Shown in pieces: positions 1-4,897 of a stretch of 5,430 nt of DNA. Position 1 is the stretch's first letter. Each line of letters opens with the position of its first letter. The notes under the pieces are model-generated. The model was not told where the DNA came from, searched no databases, and saw only the letters and a program-made list of their open reading frames with translations. The DNA comes from Acidimicrobiia bacterium (GTDB lineage: Bacteria > Actinomycetota > Acidimicrobiia > Acidimicrobiales > Ilumatobacteraceae). The DNA is taken from contig RHCK01000126.1 of NCBI GenBank assembly GCA_010030605.1, positions 1 to 5,430 on the forward strand, given 5' to 3'. The position numbers were made by a program, and so were the translations under genes.

Positions 1-1
1 G

Positions 2-577
2 TTCACGCCACGAATCGAGTCCGCGGTGGCTGGTGATCGTTCTGTAACCGTGTCGGCGTCGTTGAGTGGATTCAGTGGTTCCTCAATCACCACAATCACC
101 TTCACCTCGTCGCCAAGTGGTCGCACATGCACGGTGAGCGTCACGAACTCTCGAGACAATTCGTGCACGGTCACCGGACTTTCGAACGGCACCGCGTACA
201 CGTTCACCGCGGTCGCCGAAAACGCGGGTGGCGCATCCGGAACGTCCAGTCGTTCCGAGACCGTGACACCCTTCGATCCGTACCGAATTCCCGATCGACC
301 GACGAACCCGTCCGCCAGCCCCGACCGTTTTTCGCGAACGACCATCGACTTCGCGTGGTCGGCCCCGCGTGACAATGGTTCGGTGGTCACCGAGTACCGC
401 ATCGAGTATCGGCGGAACAATTCCTATGGAGGAACGGCCGACTCACGAACCAGTTCGTACGAACTGAAGTTTCAAACGAAGGGCAACGCAATCACGTTCA
501 GAGTGAAGGCGTGCAACTCTCGTGGGTCGTGTGGATTTTGGAGCGACTGGTCGAATCCCGCGATCGTGGGCGGCTGA
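2..577 (+). CDS. Fibronectin type III repeat protein, C-terminal part (5' end outside the window)
   Basis: The frame is open from the left window edge (codon at 2-4) to TGA at 575-577, giving 191 residues of a longer protein. A GTG at 26-28 is in frame, but it falls just before an already formed FnIII strand, so the true start is probably upstream. Two FnIII-like modules are visible. The first, about residues 8-90, has the bacterial pattern SSPSGRTCTVS...CTVTGLSNGTAYTF followed by AVAENAGG. The second, about residues 100-190, runs from PTNPSASPDR through AWSAPRDNGS and TEYRIEYRR to FRVKACNSRGSCGFWSDWS. Each module has a Cys pair that could form a disulfide, which fits an exported protein. The C terminus ends in Gly-Gly with no LPXTG motif or membrane anchor. 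Such repeats usually serve adhesion or as spacers in cell-surface proteins or secreted enzymes; the partner domain is outside the window, so the specific function is unknown. Confidence 0.8.
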   Translation, partial: FTPRIESAVAGDRSVTVSASLSGFSGSSITTITFTSSPSGRTCTVSVTNSRDNSCTVTGLSNGTAYTFTAVAENAGGASGTSSRSETVTPFDPYRIPDRPTNPSASPDRFSRTTIDFAWSAPRDNGSVVTEYRIEYRRNNSYGGTADSRTSSYELKFQTKGNAITFRVKACNSRGSCGFWSDWSNPAIVGG

Positions 578-578
578 C

Positions 579-595
579 CGCTCAATCACTGAGCG
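579..595. terminator. Small inverted repeat at convergent gene ends
   Basis: CGCTCA (579-584) and TGAGCG (590-595) form a perfect 6-bp stem around the 5-nt loop ATCAC. It lies between and over the stops of the FnIII gene (575-577) and the MBL gene (582-584 on the minus strand). The position suits a bidirectional terminator, but no T-tract follows on either strand. The assignment is an inference from position and symmetry only. Confidence 0.3.
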
Positions 596-1661
596 TGTAT
601 TCGTAGCGACCGTCGCGGTCGGTTCGAACCATTTCACCCGTCAGTCGCAGATGTTCGAGGTGTGCGAAGGTTTCGCTATCGGCCATCCCACCCTGAGCGC
701 GCGGCGAGAACAGGTGCGTCGACATGTCCATCACGGTCATGGGGCGACCTTCGGCGGCCGCCGCATCGCGCAGTTTTTGCAGGCGTCCCACATGGTGTTC
801 TTTGATGTCCATGGCTCGTCCGGTCAGATCGGTGAAGACGTCGCCGTGTGCTGGCAGAGCCTTGGTCACCTGGGGCCCGAAAGATGCCACCTTGTCGAGT
901 GAATCGAAGAACAACTTGAGAGGGTCTCGGGCTCTCATGAGGCCGCTGATGTGCGGAGTGATGGTGGGCAACACGTGGTCGCCGCACAGCATCAATCCGT
1001 GTTCCGGATCGAAGAGACAGAGGTGATCCGCGGTGTGTCCGGGCGTGTGCACCGCGACCCACTCACGACGCGCGAATCGGAATGTTTGGGCGTCTTTCAA
1101 CCTCACGGTGGGTTGCGGCAGGTGCAACATCCGCGGGATGCGGCGAGCCACGGCCATTCGGGCGCGTCGTCGCCACGGCACCTCCATCGACGGACCACCC
1201 CACGGGGGCGGGTCCCATGGTCGGCGCACCGGAGGTCGATTCGATAACTCGTCCACCGCGATCTGATCATCGAGATCCACGTCGTCGGGTTCGGTCGGAT
1301 CCCAGAACACGCGGAATCGTTCGTGCGTGACCACATCGCAACCGGTGTCGGCCCGCAACCAATACGCGCCACCGAAATGATCGGGATGACTGTGCGTCAC
1401 GATGACCGTGTGCACGTTCTTCAACGGGACTCCCACCTGCTGAAGTCGCTTCTTCACCATGGCGTAACTGTTCTTGTCCGGCAAACCCGGGTCGACCACG
1501 GCGACGCCGCGTTCGTCTTCGAGCACGTACATGTTCACGTGGCCGAGTCCGGGTATCGAAATGGGCAACTGGGTACGCAGAACTCCGGGGGCGATCTCGA
1601 GGATCTGGTCGCTGGCCGGCAGCTGCTCCTGCTTTTTCGGACGGGGGGCGGTGTCGGTCAC
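582..1661 (-). CDS. MBL-fold metallo-hydrolase with C-terminal winged helix
   Basis: A 359-residue protein is read from GTG at 1659-1661. A complete binuclear metal site of the metallo-beta-lactamase superfamily is visible: THSHPDH (His90, His92, Asp94, His95), HTPGHTADH (His209), CGDH (Asp228) and LPAHGD (His272). The N-terminal part has GHVNMYVLEDERG and VVDPGLP, the usual first strands. Residues about 315-359 (HLFSPRAQGG...HLEHLRLTGEMVR) resemble the small winged helix found in LACTB2-like hydrolases. Between the second and third metal motifs, about residues 140-175, is an insert rich in Pro, Arg and Trp. The substrate is unknown: thioesters, glyoxalase II-type esters and nucleic acids are all possible in this superfamily. 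The frame stays open up to 1868, but a longer start would overlap orn by up to 125 bp; GTG 1661 lies just after a TACCCT -10 element. The gene is downstream of orn in the same direction but probably has its own promoter. Confidence 0.85.
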   Translation of the reverse strand: MTDTAPRPKKQEQLPASDQILEIAPGVLRTQLPISIPGLGHVNMYVLEDERGVAVVDPGLPDKNSYAMVKKRLQQVGVPLKNVHTVIVTHSHPDHFGGAYWLRADTGCDVVTHERFRVFWDPTEPDDVDLDDQIAVDELSNRPPVRRPWDPPPWGGPSMEVPWRRRARMAVARRIPRMLHLPQPTVRLKDAQTFRFARREWVAVHTPGHTADHLCLFDPEHGLMLCGDHVLPTITPHISGLMRARDPLKLFFDSLDKVASFGPQVTKALPAHGDVFTDLTGRAMDIKEHHVGRLQKLRDAAAAEGRPMTVMDMSTHLFSPRAQGGMADSETFAHLEHLRLTGEMVRTDRDGRYEYTLSD

Positions 1662-1667
1662 GTTCCG

Positions 1668-1673
1668 AGGGTA
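1668..1673 (-). promoter_or_regulatory. -10 element of the MBL gene (leaderless layout)
   Basis: On the minus strand TACCCT (the TANNNT type) is followed by 6 nt and then the GTG start at 1661. Transcription would begin at or next to the start codon, and no Shine-Dalgarno sequence is present. No good -35 box is seen. This element supports the short start of the gene. Confidence 0.5.
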
Positions 1674-1690
1674 GTTGCACGCGTCGGCGC

Positions 1691-1707
1691 GCACCCACCC
1701 CTGGTGC
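1691..1707. repeat. Inverted repeat in the orn-MBL gap
   Basis: GCACC (1691-1695) and GGTGC (1703-1707) form a 5-bp stem with a 7-nt loop. It lies between the larger palindrome at 1720-1737 and the -10 element of the MBL gene, where the -35 region would be. It could be part of a termination region or a protein-binding site. It is weak on its own. Confidence 0.25.
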
Positions 1708-1719
1708 GACTCCCGAGAG

Positions 1720-1737
1720 ACCGGCCCGCGGGTCGGT
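1720..1737 (-). terminator. GC-rich palindrome just after orn, possible terminator
   Basis: The 18-bp near-palindrome ACCGGCCCGCGGGTCGGT has one mismatched pair and a CCCGCGGG centre. It begins 6 nt past the orn stop codon (1744-1746, minus strand). In the orn transcript it could fold as a 7-bp stem with one A-C mismatch and a CGCG loop. No U-tract follows, so it is not a classical intrinsic terminator, but U-poor hairpins are common at gene ends in high-GC Actinobacteria. A regulator-binding site is the alternative. Confidence 0.4.
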
Positions 1738-1743
1738 GTGTCC

Positions 1744-2298
1744 TCAAGACGATGTGGTCGATTCGGATCGCACGAATACACGCTCGCGATAGAAGCGAAG
1801 CTCGGCGATGCTCTCGCGAATGTCGCCCAAAGCCCGATGATCGCCGGCTTTGAAGGGCTTCTTTGCATCGGCTCCGGGATACCAGCGCTTCACGAGTTCT
1901 TTGATGGTGCTCACGTCGACACTGCGATAGTGCAGGTGGTTCTCGATGTCGGGGAGATAGCGAGCGAGGAATCGGCGGTCGGTGCCGATGGAGTTCCCGC
2001 ACAAGGGAACGGTGCGCGCCTCGGGCACGTGGAGTTTGATGAATTCCAAGGTGCGTCGACCGGCTTCGGCGAGATCAATGTCGGACGCCGCGATCGCGGC
2101 CAGCAGTCCGGATTTGGTGTGCATGTCGACCACGAAGGGATCCATGTCGGCCAACACGTGGTCGGGTTGGAAGATGACGATGTCGGGCCCTTCGGCGACC
2201 ACGTTCAGTTCATCATCTGTGATGATGGTGGCAATTTCGACGATGACATCCTTGTCGGGATTCAGCCCGGTCATCTCGAGGTCCATCCACACCAACAC
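1744..2298 (-). CDS. orn: Oligoribonuclease (DEDDh 3'-5' exoribonuclease)
   Basis: The protein has 184 residues, close to the 180-200 usual for Orn. It degrades 2-5 nt RNA (nanoRNA, including pGpG from c-di-GMP breakdown) to mononucleotides in the cytoplasm. All DEDDh residues are visible: WMDLEMTGL (Asp6, Glu8), GNSIGTDRRFL (Asp107), and HRALGDIRESI (His154, Asp159). YRSVDVST and the late ELRFYRERVF are also typical of the family. The start is GTG at 2296-2298. TTG and GTG follow at codons 2 and 3, but WMDLE must stay near the N terminus as in homologues, so any shift would be slight. TAGGGT lies 7 nt upstream, pointing to a leaderless transcript, although its AGGG could also act as a weak ribosome-binding site. 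The gene is divergent from dut, and the MBL gene follows after 82 bp. Confidence 0.96.
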   Translation of the reverse strand: MLVWMDLEMTGLNPDKDVIVEIATIITDDELNVVAEGPDIVIFQPDHVLADMDPFVVDMHTKSGLLAAIAASDIDLAEAGRRTLEFIKLHVPEARTVPLCGNSIGTDRRFLARYLPDIENHLHYRSVDVSTIKELVKRWYPGADAKKPFKAGDHRALGDIRESIAELRFYRERVFVRSESTTSS

Positions 2299-2305
2299 GG
2301 TGCAG

Positions 2306-2311
2306 ACCCTA
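2306..2311 (-). promoter_or_regulatory. -10 element of orn
   Basis: On the minus strand TAGGGT (TANNNT) is followed by 7 nt and the GTG start at 2298, as in leaderless actinobacterial promoters. No convincing -35 box is seen about 17 bp upstream. The AGGG inside it, 8 nt before the start, could instead pair weakly with 16S rRNA. Confidence 0.5.
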
Positions 2312-2378
2312 CGCCATCGGTGTGGCGATTTTTGATTCCCCGGTCGGTGACCACTCGCACGATCTCGTCAGCCTGACG

Positions 2379-2384
2379 TATCGT
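2379..2384 (+). promoter_or_regulatory. -10 element of dut
   Basis: TATCGT (TANNNT) is followed by CGAGTC (6 nt) and the ATG at 2391. The spacing puts the transcription start at or beside the A of the start codon, and there is no Shine-Dalgarno sequence between. The -35 region is not recognisable. It shares the 92-bp divergent region 2299-2390 with the orn promoter. Confidence 0.5.
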
Positions 2385-2390
2385 CGAGTC

Positions 2391-2849
2391 ATGTCCGAGC
2401 GAGAAACGTCACCCGTCGTGTCGGTGCCGGTCGTGCGTCTCGACCCCGATCTGGAACTTCCCACCTATGCCCATCCGGGAGATGCCGGTCTCGACCTCGT
2501 TGCGCGTCACGACGCGGTGGTGAAGGCCGGTGGTGGTCGTGTGCTCGTTCCGACGGGCATCGCTTTGGCCCTACCGCGCGGGTTCGCGGGTTTCGTGCTG
2601 CCACGCAGCGGGCTGGCACTCAAGCATGGTGTGTCGGTCGTGAACAGCCCCGGATTGATCGATTGTGCGTACCGCGGTGAAATCAAGGTCGTGTTGTTGA
2701 ACACCGATCCCGAACACGACTACCACGTCCAGCGTGGAGACCGAATCGCCCAACTGGTGGTGCAAGCGATCATGGAAGTGCGTTGGCGCGAAGTGGACAA
2801 CCTCGAAGGCGACGATCGCGGAGGCGGCTTCGGCCACAGCGGTCGTTGA
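2391..2849 (+). CDS. dut: Deoxyuridine 5'-triphosphate nucleotidohydrolase (dUTPase)
   Basis: Dut hydrolyses dUTP to dUMP and pyrophosphate, keeping uracil out of DNA and supplying dUMP for thymidylate synthesis; it works as a cytoplasmic homotrimer. The 152-residue length is normal. All five motifs appear in order: I, DAGLDLVA (31-38); II, PRSGLALKHG (71-80); III, NSPGLIDCAYRGEIKV (85-100) with catalytic Asp91 and substrate-stacking Tyr94; IV, QRGDRIAQLVV (114-124); V, the mobile glycine-rich arm RGGGFGHSG (143-151). The pattern is close to mycobacterial Dut (NSPGTID.GYRGEIKV in that family). ATG 2391 was chosen because homologues have only about 12-15 residues before VRLDP and because TATCGT stands 6 nt upstream. 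An in-frame GTG at 2322 would add 23 residues lying in the orn-dut promoter region. The gene ends 9 bp from the convergent plsC stop. Confidence 0.96.
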   Translation: MSERETSPVVSVPVVRLDPDLELPTYAHPGDAGLDLVARHDAVVKAGGGRVLVPTGIALALPRGFAGFVLPRSGLALKHGVSVVNSPGLIDCAYRGEIKVVLLNTDPEHDYHVQRGDRIAQLVVQAIMEVRWREVDNLEGDDRGGGFGHSGR

Positions 2850-2853
2850 TGTT

Positions 2854-2868
2854 CGCCGTCAGGCGGCG
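2854..2868. terminator. Short GC-rich hairpin at convergent dut/plsC ends
   Basis: CGCCG (2854-2858) and CGGCG (2864-2868) form a 5-bp stem around a TCAGG loop. It lies in the 9-bp gap and the last codons of plsC. No T-tract follows on either strand. It is a possible weak bidirectional terminator, but such a short GC stem can occur by chance here, since the Ala-rich plsC tail is GC-rich. Confidence 0.2.
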
Positions 2869-3596
2869 GCGCGCATGATCTGAATCTCGTTCGCGATGAG
2901 GTCGCGCACGCGGTCGCGCAACACGGGGATGTCGTTCTCAGTCATTCCTTCGGTGCTGATGGGCTCAAGCACTCTCACCTCGGCACGCGAATCGCCGAGA
3001 CGCCAATCGTGCTTGCGCAACGCCGACCGTGTTCCGTGCACGACCAGAGGAAGAATGGGAGTGCCGGTTTCGATGGCCAAGCGGAAAGCCCCATCCTTGA
3101 ACGCTCGCATCTCTCCGTCGGCACTTCGCGTTCCTTCGGGGAAGATCATGACGGACATCTTGCGGTCGAGCCACGACTTGCACACGTCCAACGCGGCGGA
3201 CCCGCTGTTTCGATCACCTCTGACCAGCGAGACGTCGCCGGCCATCTTCATCATCCATCCGACGAGAGGAATGTTGAAGATGGATTTCTTGCTCAACCAC
3301 TTCATCTCGATCTTCAAATGACTGATGAGAAGCATGTCGACGAAGCTCTCGTGGTTCGACACCATCACGTAGGGATTGCGCTTGTTCGCGGGTAACTGCC
3401 CGCTGGTGCGGAACTTCCACATCGGGTTCAACACCTGATGCACGACGCAGAGTCGCCGGAAGACGTAGCCGGTGGCGTATCGGCCCTTGTCGAAGGGAGC
3501 GGTGGCGACTCGAACGAGCGCAACGAGCGGAGTCCAGATGATGACGATCACTCCGAGAGCGAACCAACTCCAGATGCTGAGCAGACTGCGGCGCAT
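2859..3596 (-). CDS. plsC: 1-acyl-sn-glycerol-3-phosphate acyltransferase (PlsC-like)
   Basis: The protein of 245 residues, in the family's usual 230-270 range, has the LPLAT acyltransferase motifs. Counted from ATG 3596, these are SNHESFVD (about 80-87, the catalytic NHx4D), LVRGDR (124-129), FPEGTRS (152-158) and ILPLVVHGTR (181-190). The N-terminal stretch WSWFALGVIVIIWTPLVALV (about 9-28) is a hydrophobic segment likely to insert in or lie on the membrane. PlsC transfers an acyl group to lysophosphatidic acid to make phosphatidic acid, the precursor of phospholipids; the exact acyl acceptor cannot be fixed from sequence. The start is uncertain: ATG 3596 is used here, but GTG 3611 in the same frame would add five residues. 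Neither has a Shine-Dalgarno sequence or a well-placed TANNNT. The gene is convergent with dut and divergent from cdd, with no sign of an operon partner in the window. Confidence 0.9.
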   Translation of the reverse strand: MRRSLLSIWSWFALGVIVIIWTPLVALVRVATAPFDKGRYATGYVFRRLCVVHQVLNPMWKFRTSGQLPANKRNPYVMVSNHESFVDMLLISHLKIEMKWLSKKSIFNIPLVGWMMKMAGDVSLVRGDRNSGSAALDVCKSWLDRKMSVMIFPEGTRSADGEMRAFKDGAFRLAIETGTPILPLVVHGTRSALRKHDWRLGDSRAEVRVLEPISTEGMTENDIPVLRDRVRDLIANEIQIMRAAA

Positions 3597-3646
3597 GTCC
3601 CATGTTCGCACAGTTGCGGTGCATGGAGGTGTCCGGCTCGCTCGGT

Positions 3647-3662
3647 CACGTGTTCACGAGTG
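3647..3662. promoter_or_regulatory. Imperfect dyad upstream of cdd, possible operator
   Basis: The 16 bp CACGTGTTCACGAGTG fit the symmetric pattern CACnnGTnnACnnGTG. They lie in the plsC-cdd divergent region, just upstream of the TACAGT -10 element and across the expected -35 spacer of cdd. This is where a repressor of nucleoside-catabolism genes might bind. It is inferred from symmetry and position alone. Confidence 0.25.
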
Positions 3663-3665
3663 GCG

Positions 3666-3671
3666 TACAGT
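3666..3671 (+). promoter_or_regulatory. -10 element of the cdd-deoC operon
   Basis: TACAGT (TANNNT) lies 18 bp before the cdd start. Transcription would begin near 3677-3679, leaving a leader of only about 12 nt that just contains the GGAGG ribosome-binding site. The -35 box is not clear. The element lies 3 bp downstream of the dyad at 3647-3662. Confidence 0.4.
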
Positions 3672-3677
3672 TCTTGC

Positions 3678-3682
3678 GGAGG
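3678..3682 (+). promoter_or_regulatory. Ribosome-binding site of cdd
   Basis: GGAGG lies 7 nt before ATG 3690, the best Shine-Dalgarno sequence in the window. It decides the start over the ATG at 3699 and over the longer open frame that reaches back to 3438 through plsC. It also sets cdd apart from its neighbours, which lack such a site. Confidence 0.75.
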
Positions 3683-3689
3683 TTCCAAG

Positions 3690-4127
3690 ATGTCGAACAT
3701 GGCCGAATATCCCGTCGAGCATCGGGTGAGTGAGCTCTTCGCCGCCGCGAAAGCCGTTCAGAAGAACGCGTACGCGCCGTACTCGCACTTTCCGGTCGGC
3801 GCGGCCATTCTCACACCATCGGGTCGTATCCACGCGGGTTGCAACGTCGAGAATGCGGCATACCCCGTGGGAGCCTGTGCCGAAGCTGGAGCAATCGCGG
3901 CCATGGTGGCCGCCGGAGAAACCGCGATTTCGGTGATTCTGACGATCTGCGACAGCATCGAGGTGGGTACATGTTGTGGTGGATGTCGTCAGCGAGTTCG
4001 TGAGTTCGCCACGGCCGACACGCTGATTTACGCGTGCGGCCCCGATGGAGTGCGCGCCGTCTTCACCATGGAGCAACTTCTTCCGACGTCTTTCGGGCCC
4101 GAGAACTTGAACGGTTTCGTTTCGTGA
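3690..4127 (+). CDS. cdd: Cytidine deaminase
   Basis: Cdd deaminates cytidine and deoxycytidine to uridine and deoxyuridine in pyrimidine salvage. The 145 residues fit the small homotetrameric class (about 130-150). Visible motifs are AYAPYSHFPVGAAI (27-40), CNVENAAYPVGACAEAGAI (51-69) with zinc ligand Cys63 and catalytic Glu65 in CAE, and CCGGCRQ (95-101) with zinc ligands Cys96 and Cys99. The family normally has PCxxCRQ; here the Pro is replaced by Cys95 (codon 3972-3974), so an extra Cys sits beside the zinc site. The remaining sequence, including CGGCRQRVREFA, is ordinary, so activity is expected. GGAGG 7 nt upstream fixes the start at ATG 3690. The stop overlaps the deoC start, so the two are probably translated in a coupled way and serve deoxynucleoside breakdown together. 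Confidence 0.95.
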   Translation: MSNMAEYPVEHRVSELFAAAKAVQKNAYAPYSHFPVGAAILTPSGRIHAGCNVENAAYPVGACAEAGAIAAMVAAGETAISVILTICDSIEVGTCCGGCRQRVREFATADTLIYACGPDGVRAVFTMEQLLPTSFGPENLNGFVS

Positions 4128-4870
4128 GTCGTGAGGACGCGGTCCGTGTTCTCGGACTGATCGATCTGACGAACCTCGACGAAAAATGCTCCGAGAGTGA
4201 CATCATCGAGTTGTGTCGGCGCGCCCATGGACCGCACGGCAACGTGGCCGCGGTGTGCGTATGGCCTCGGTTCGTGACCGTGGCCGTCGCCACCACTCGC
4301 GGAACCGGGGTTCGTGTGGCGACGGTGGTGAACTTCCCTCACGGAGAGGATTCCGTCGAGAGTGTTCTCGATGTGGTGAATCGATGCGTCGTCGATGGTG
4401 CCGACGAGATCGACCTGGTCATTCCGTATCGAACGTTGCGTGACGGGTCGGAATCCGATGGCGATCACGCCGTGGTCCACATGGTGGCCAAGGTGAAAGA
4501 GGCTCTCCCCGCGGATCGGACTCTGAAGACGATTCTCGAGACCGGGGAATTGGTGCAGCCAGCTCTCATCGAACGGGCGGCTCGCCTCGCGATCGCTTCG
4601 GGTGCCGACTTCATCAAGACGTCCACCGGCAAGACCCCCGTGTCGGCCACCACCGATGCGGTGGAAACGATGTTGCACGTGTTGCGTGAGTCGCCCCGCA
4701 TCGACCGACGAGTGGGTATCAAGCCGTCCGGCGGAATTCGCACAATGGTCGACGCTCGCCGTTATCTGGAACTCGCCGATCGCATCATGGGACCCTCTTG
4801 GGCCACCGTCGACACCTTCAGATTCGGTGCCAGCGGGTTGTTGGACGCCGTCGAATCCGAACTCGCGTGA
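4124..4870 (+). CDS. deoC: Deoxyribose-phosphate aldolase
   Basis: DeoC splits 2-deoxy-D-ribose-5-phosphate into glyceraldehyde-3-phosphate and acetaldehyde, the last step of deoxynucleoside catabolism. The 248-residue class I aldolase barrel has LIDLTNLDE (12-20), ADEIDLVIPYRTL (93-105) with proton-relay Asp97, FIKTSTGK (163-170) with Schiff-base Lys165, VGIKPSGGIRT (197-207) with assisting Lys200, and the phosphate-site segment FRFGASGLL (232-240). The start is GTG at 4124-4126, which overlaps the cdd TGA as GTGA. The frame is open further upstream to 4034, but that would overlap the C terminus of cdd by about 90 bp with non-conserved residues. The overlap suggests translational coupling to cdd, since no separate ribosome-binding site is clear. 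Other deo genes (deoA, deoB, deoD) are absent from the window. Confidence 0.95.
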   Translation: MSREDAVRVLGLIDLTNLDEKCSESDIIELCRRAHGPHGNVAAVCVWPRFVTVAVATTRGTGVRVATVVNFPHGEDSVESVLDVVNRCVVDGADEIDLVIPYRTLRDGSESDGDHAVVHMVAKVKEALPADRTLKTILETGELVQPALIERAARLAIASGADFIKTSTGKTPVSATTDAVETMLHVLRESPRIDRRVGIKPSGGIRTMVDARRYLELADRIMGPSWATVDTFRFGASGLLDAVESELA

Positions 4871-4884
4871 CCGACGGTTCCCCA

Positions 4885-4890
4885 TAGCCT
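4885..4890 (+). promoter_or_regulatory. -10 element of the aminotransferase gene
   Basis: TAGCCT (TANNNT) is followed by 7 nt and the ATG at 4898, in the 27-bp gap after deoC. No Shine-Dalgarno sequence is present, so a leaderless transcript is the simplest reading. A second TANNNT, TACCGT at 4891-4896, is only 1 nt from the ATG and is unlikely to drive this start. Read-through from cdd-deoC is also possible. Confidence 0.5.
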
Positions 4891-4897
4891 TACCGTC

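Noticed and set aside
1675..2376. A 233-codon plus-strand open frame across orn
   Set aside because: It is antisense to orn, which has all DEDDh residues. The reading has no family features and runs into the divergent promoter region.
2322..2390. Longer dut start at GTG 2322
   Set aside because: It would add 23 residues not found in Dut homologues and would cover the -10 element of dut.
3647..3652. CACGTG as an E-box
   Set aside because: This is a eukaryotic regulator motif. In this bacterial context the hexamer alone is not meaningful.
3438..3689. N-terminal extension of cdd reaching into plsC
   Set aside because: It is low-complexity antisense reading of plsC and the intergenic gap. The GGAGG before ATG 3690 fixes the true start.
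4034..4123. Longer deoC start at ATG 4034
   Set aside because: It lies wholly inside the conserved reading of cdd in another frame, and the extra residues show no DeoC features.
4891..4896. TACCGT as the aminotransferase -10 element
   Set aside because: It is only 1 nt from the ATG, too close for transcription to include the start codon. TAGCCT at 4885-4890 has the right spacing.
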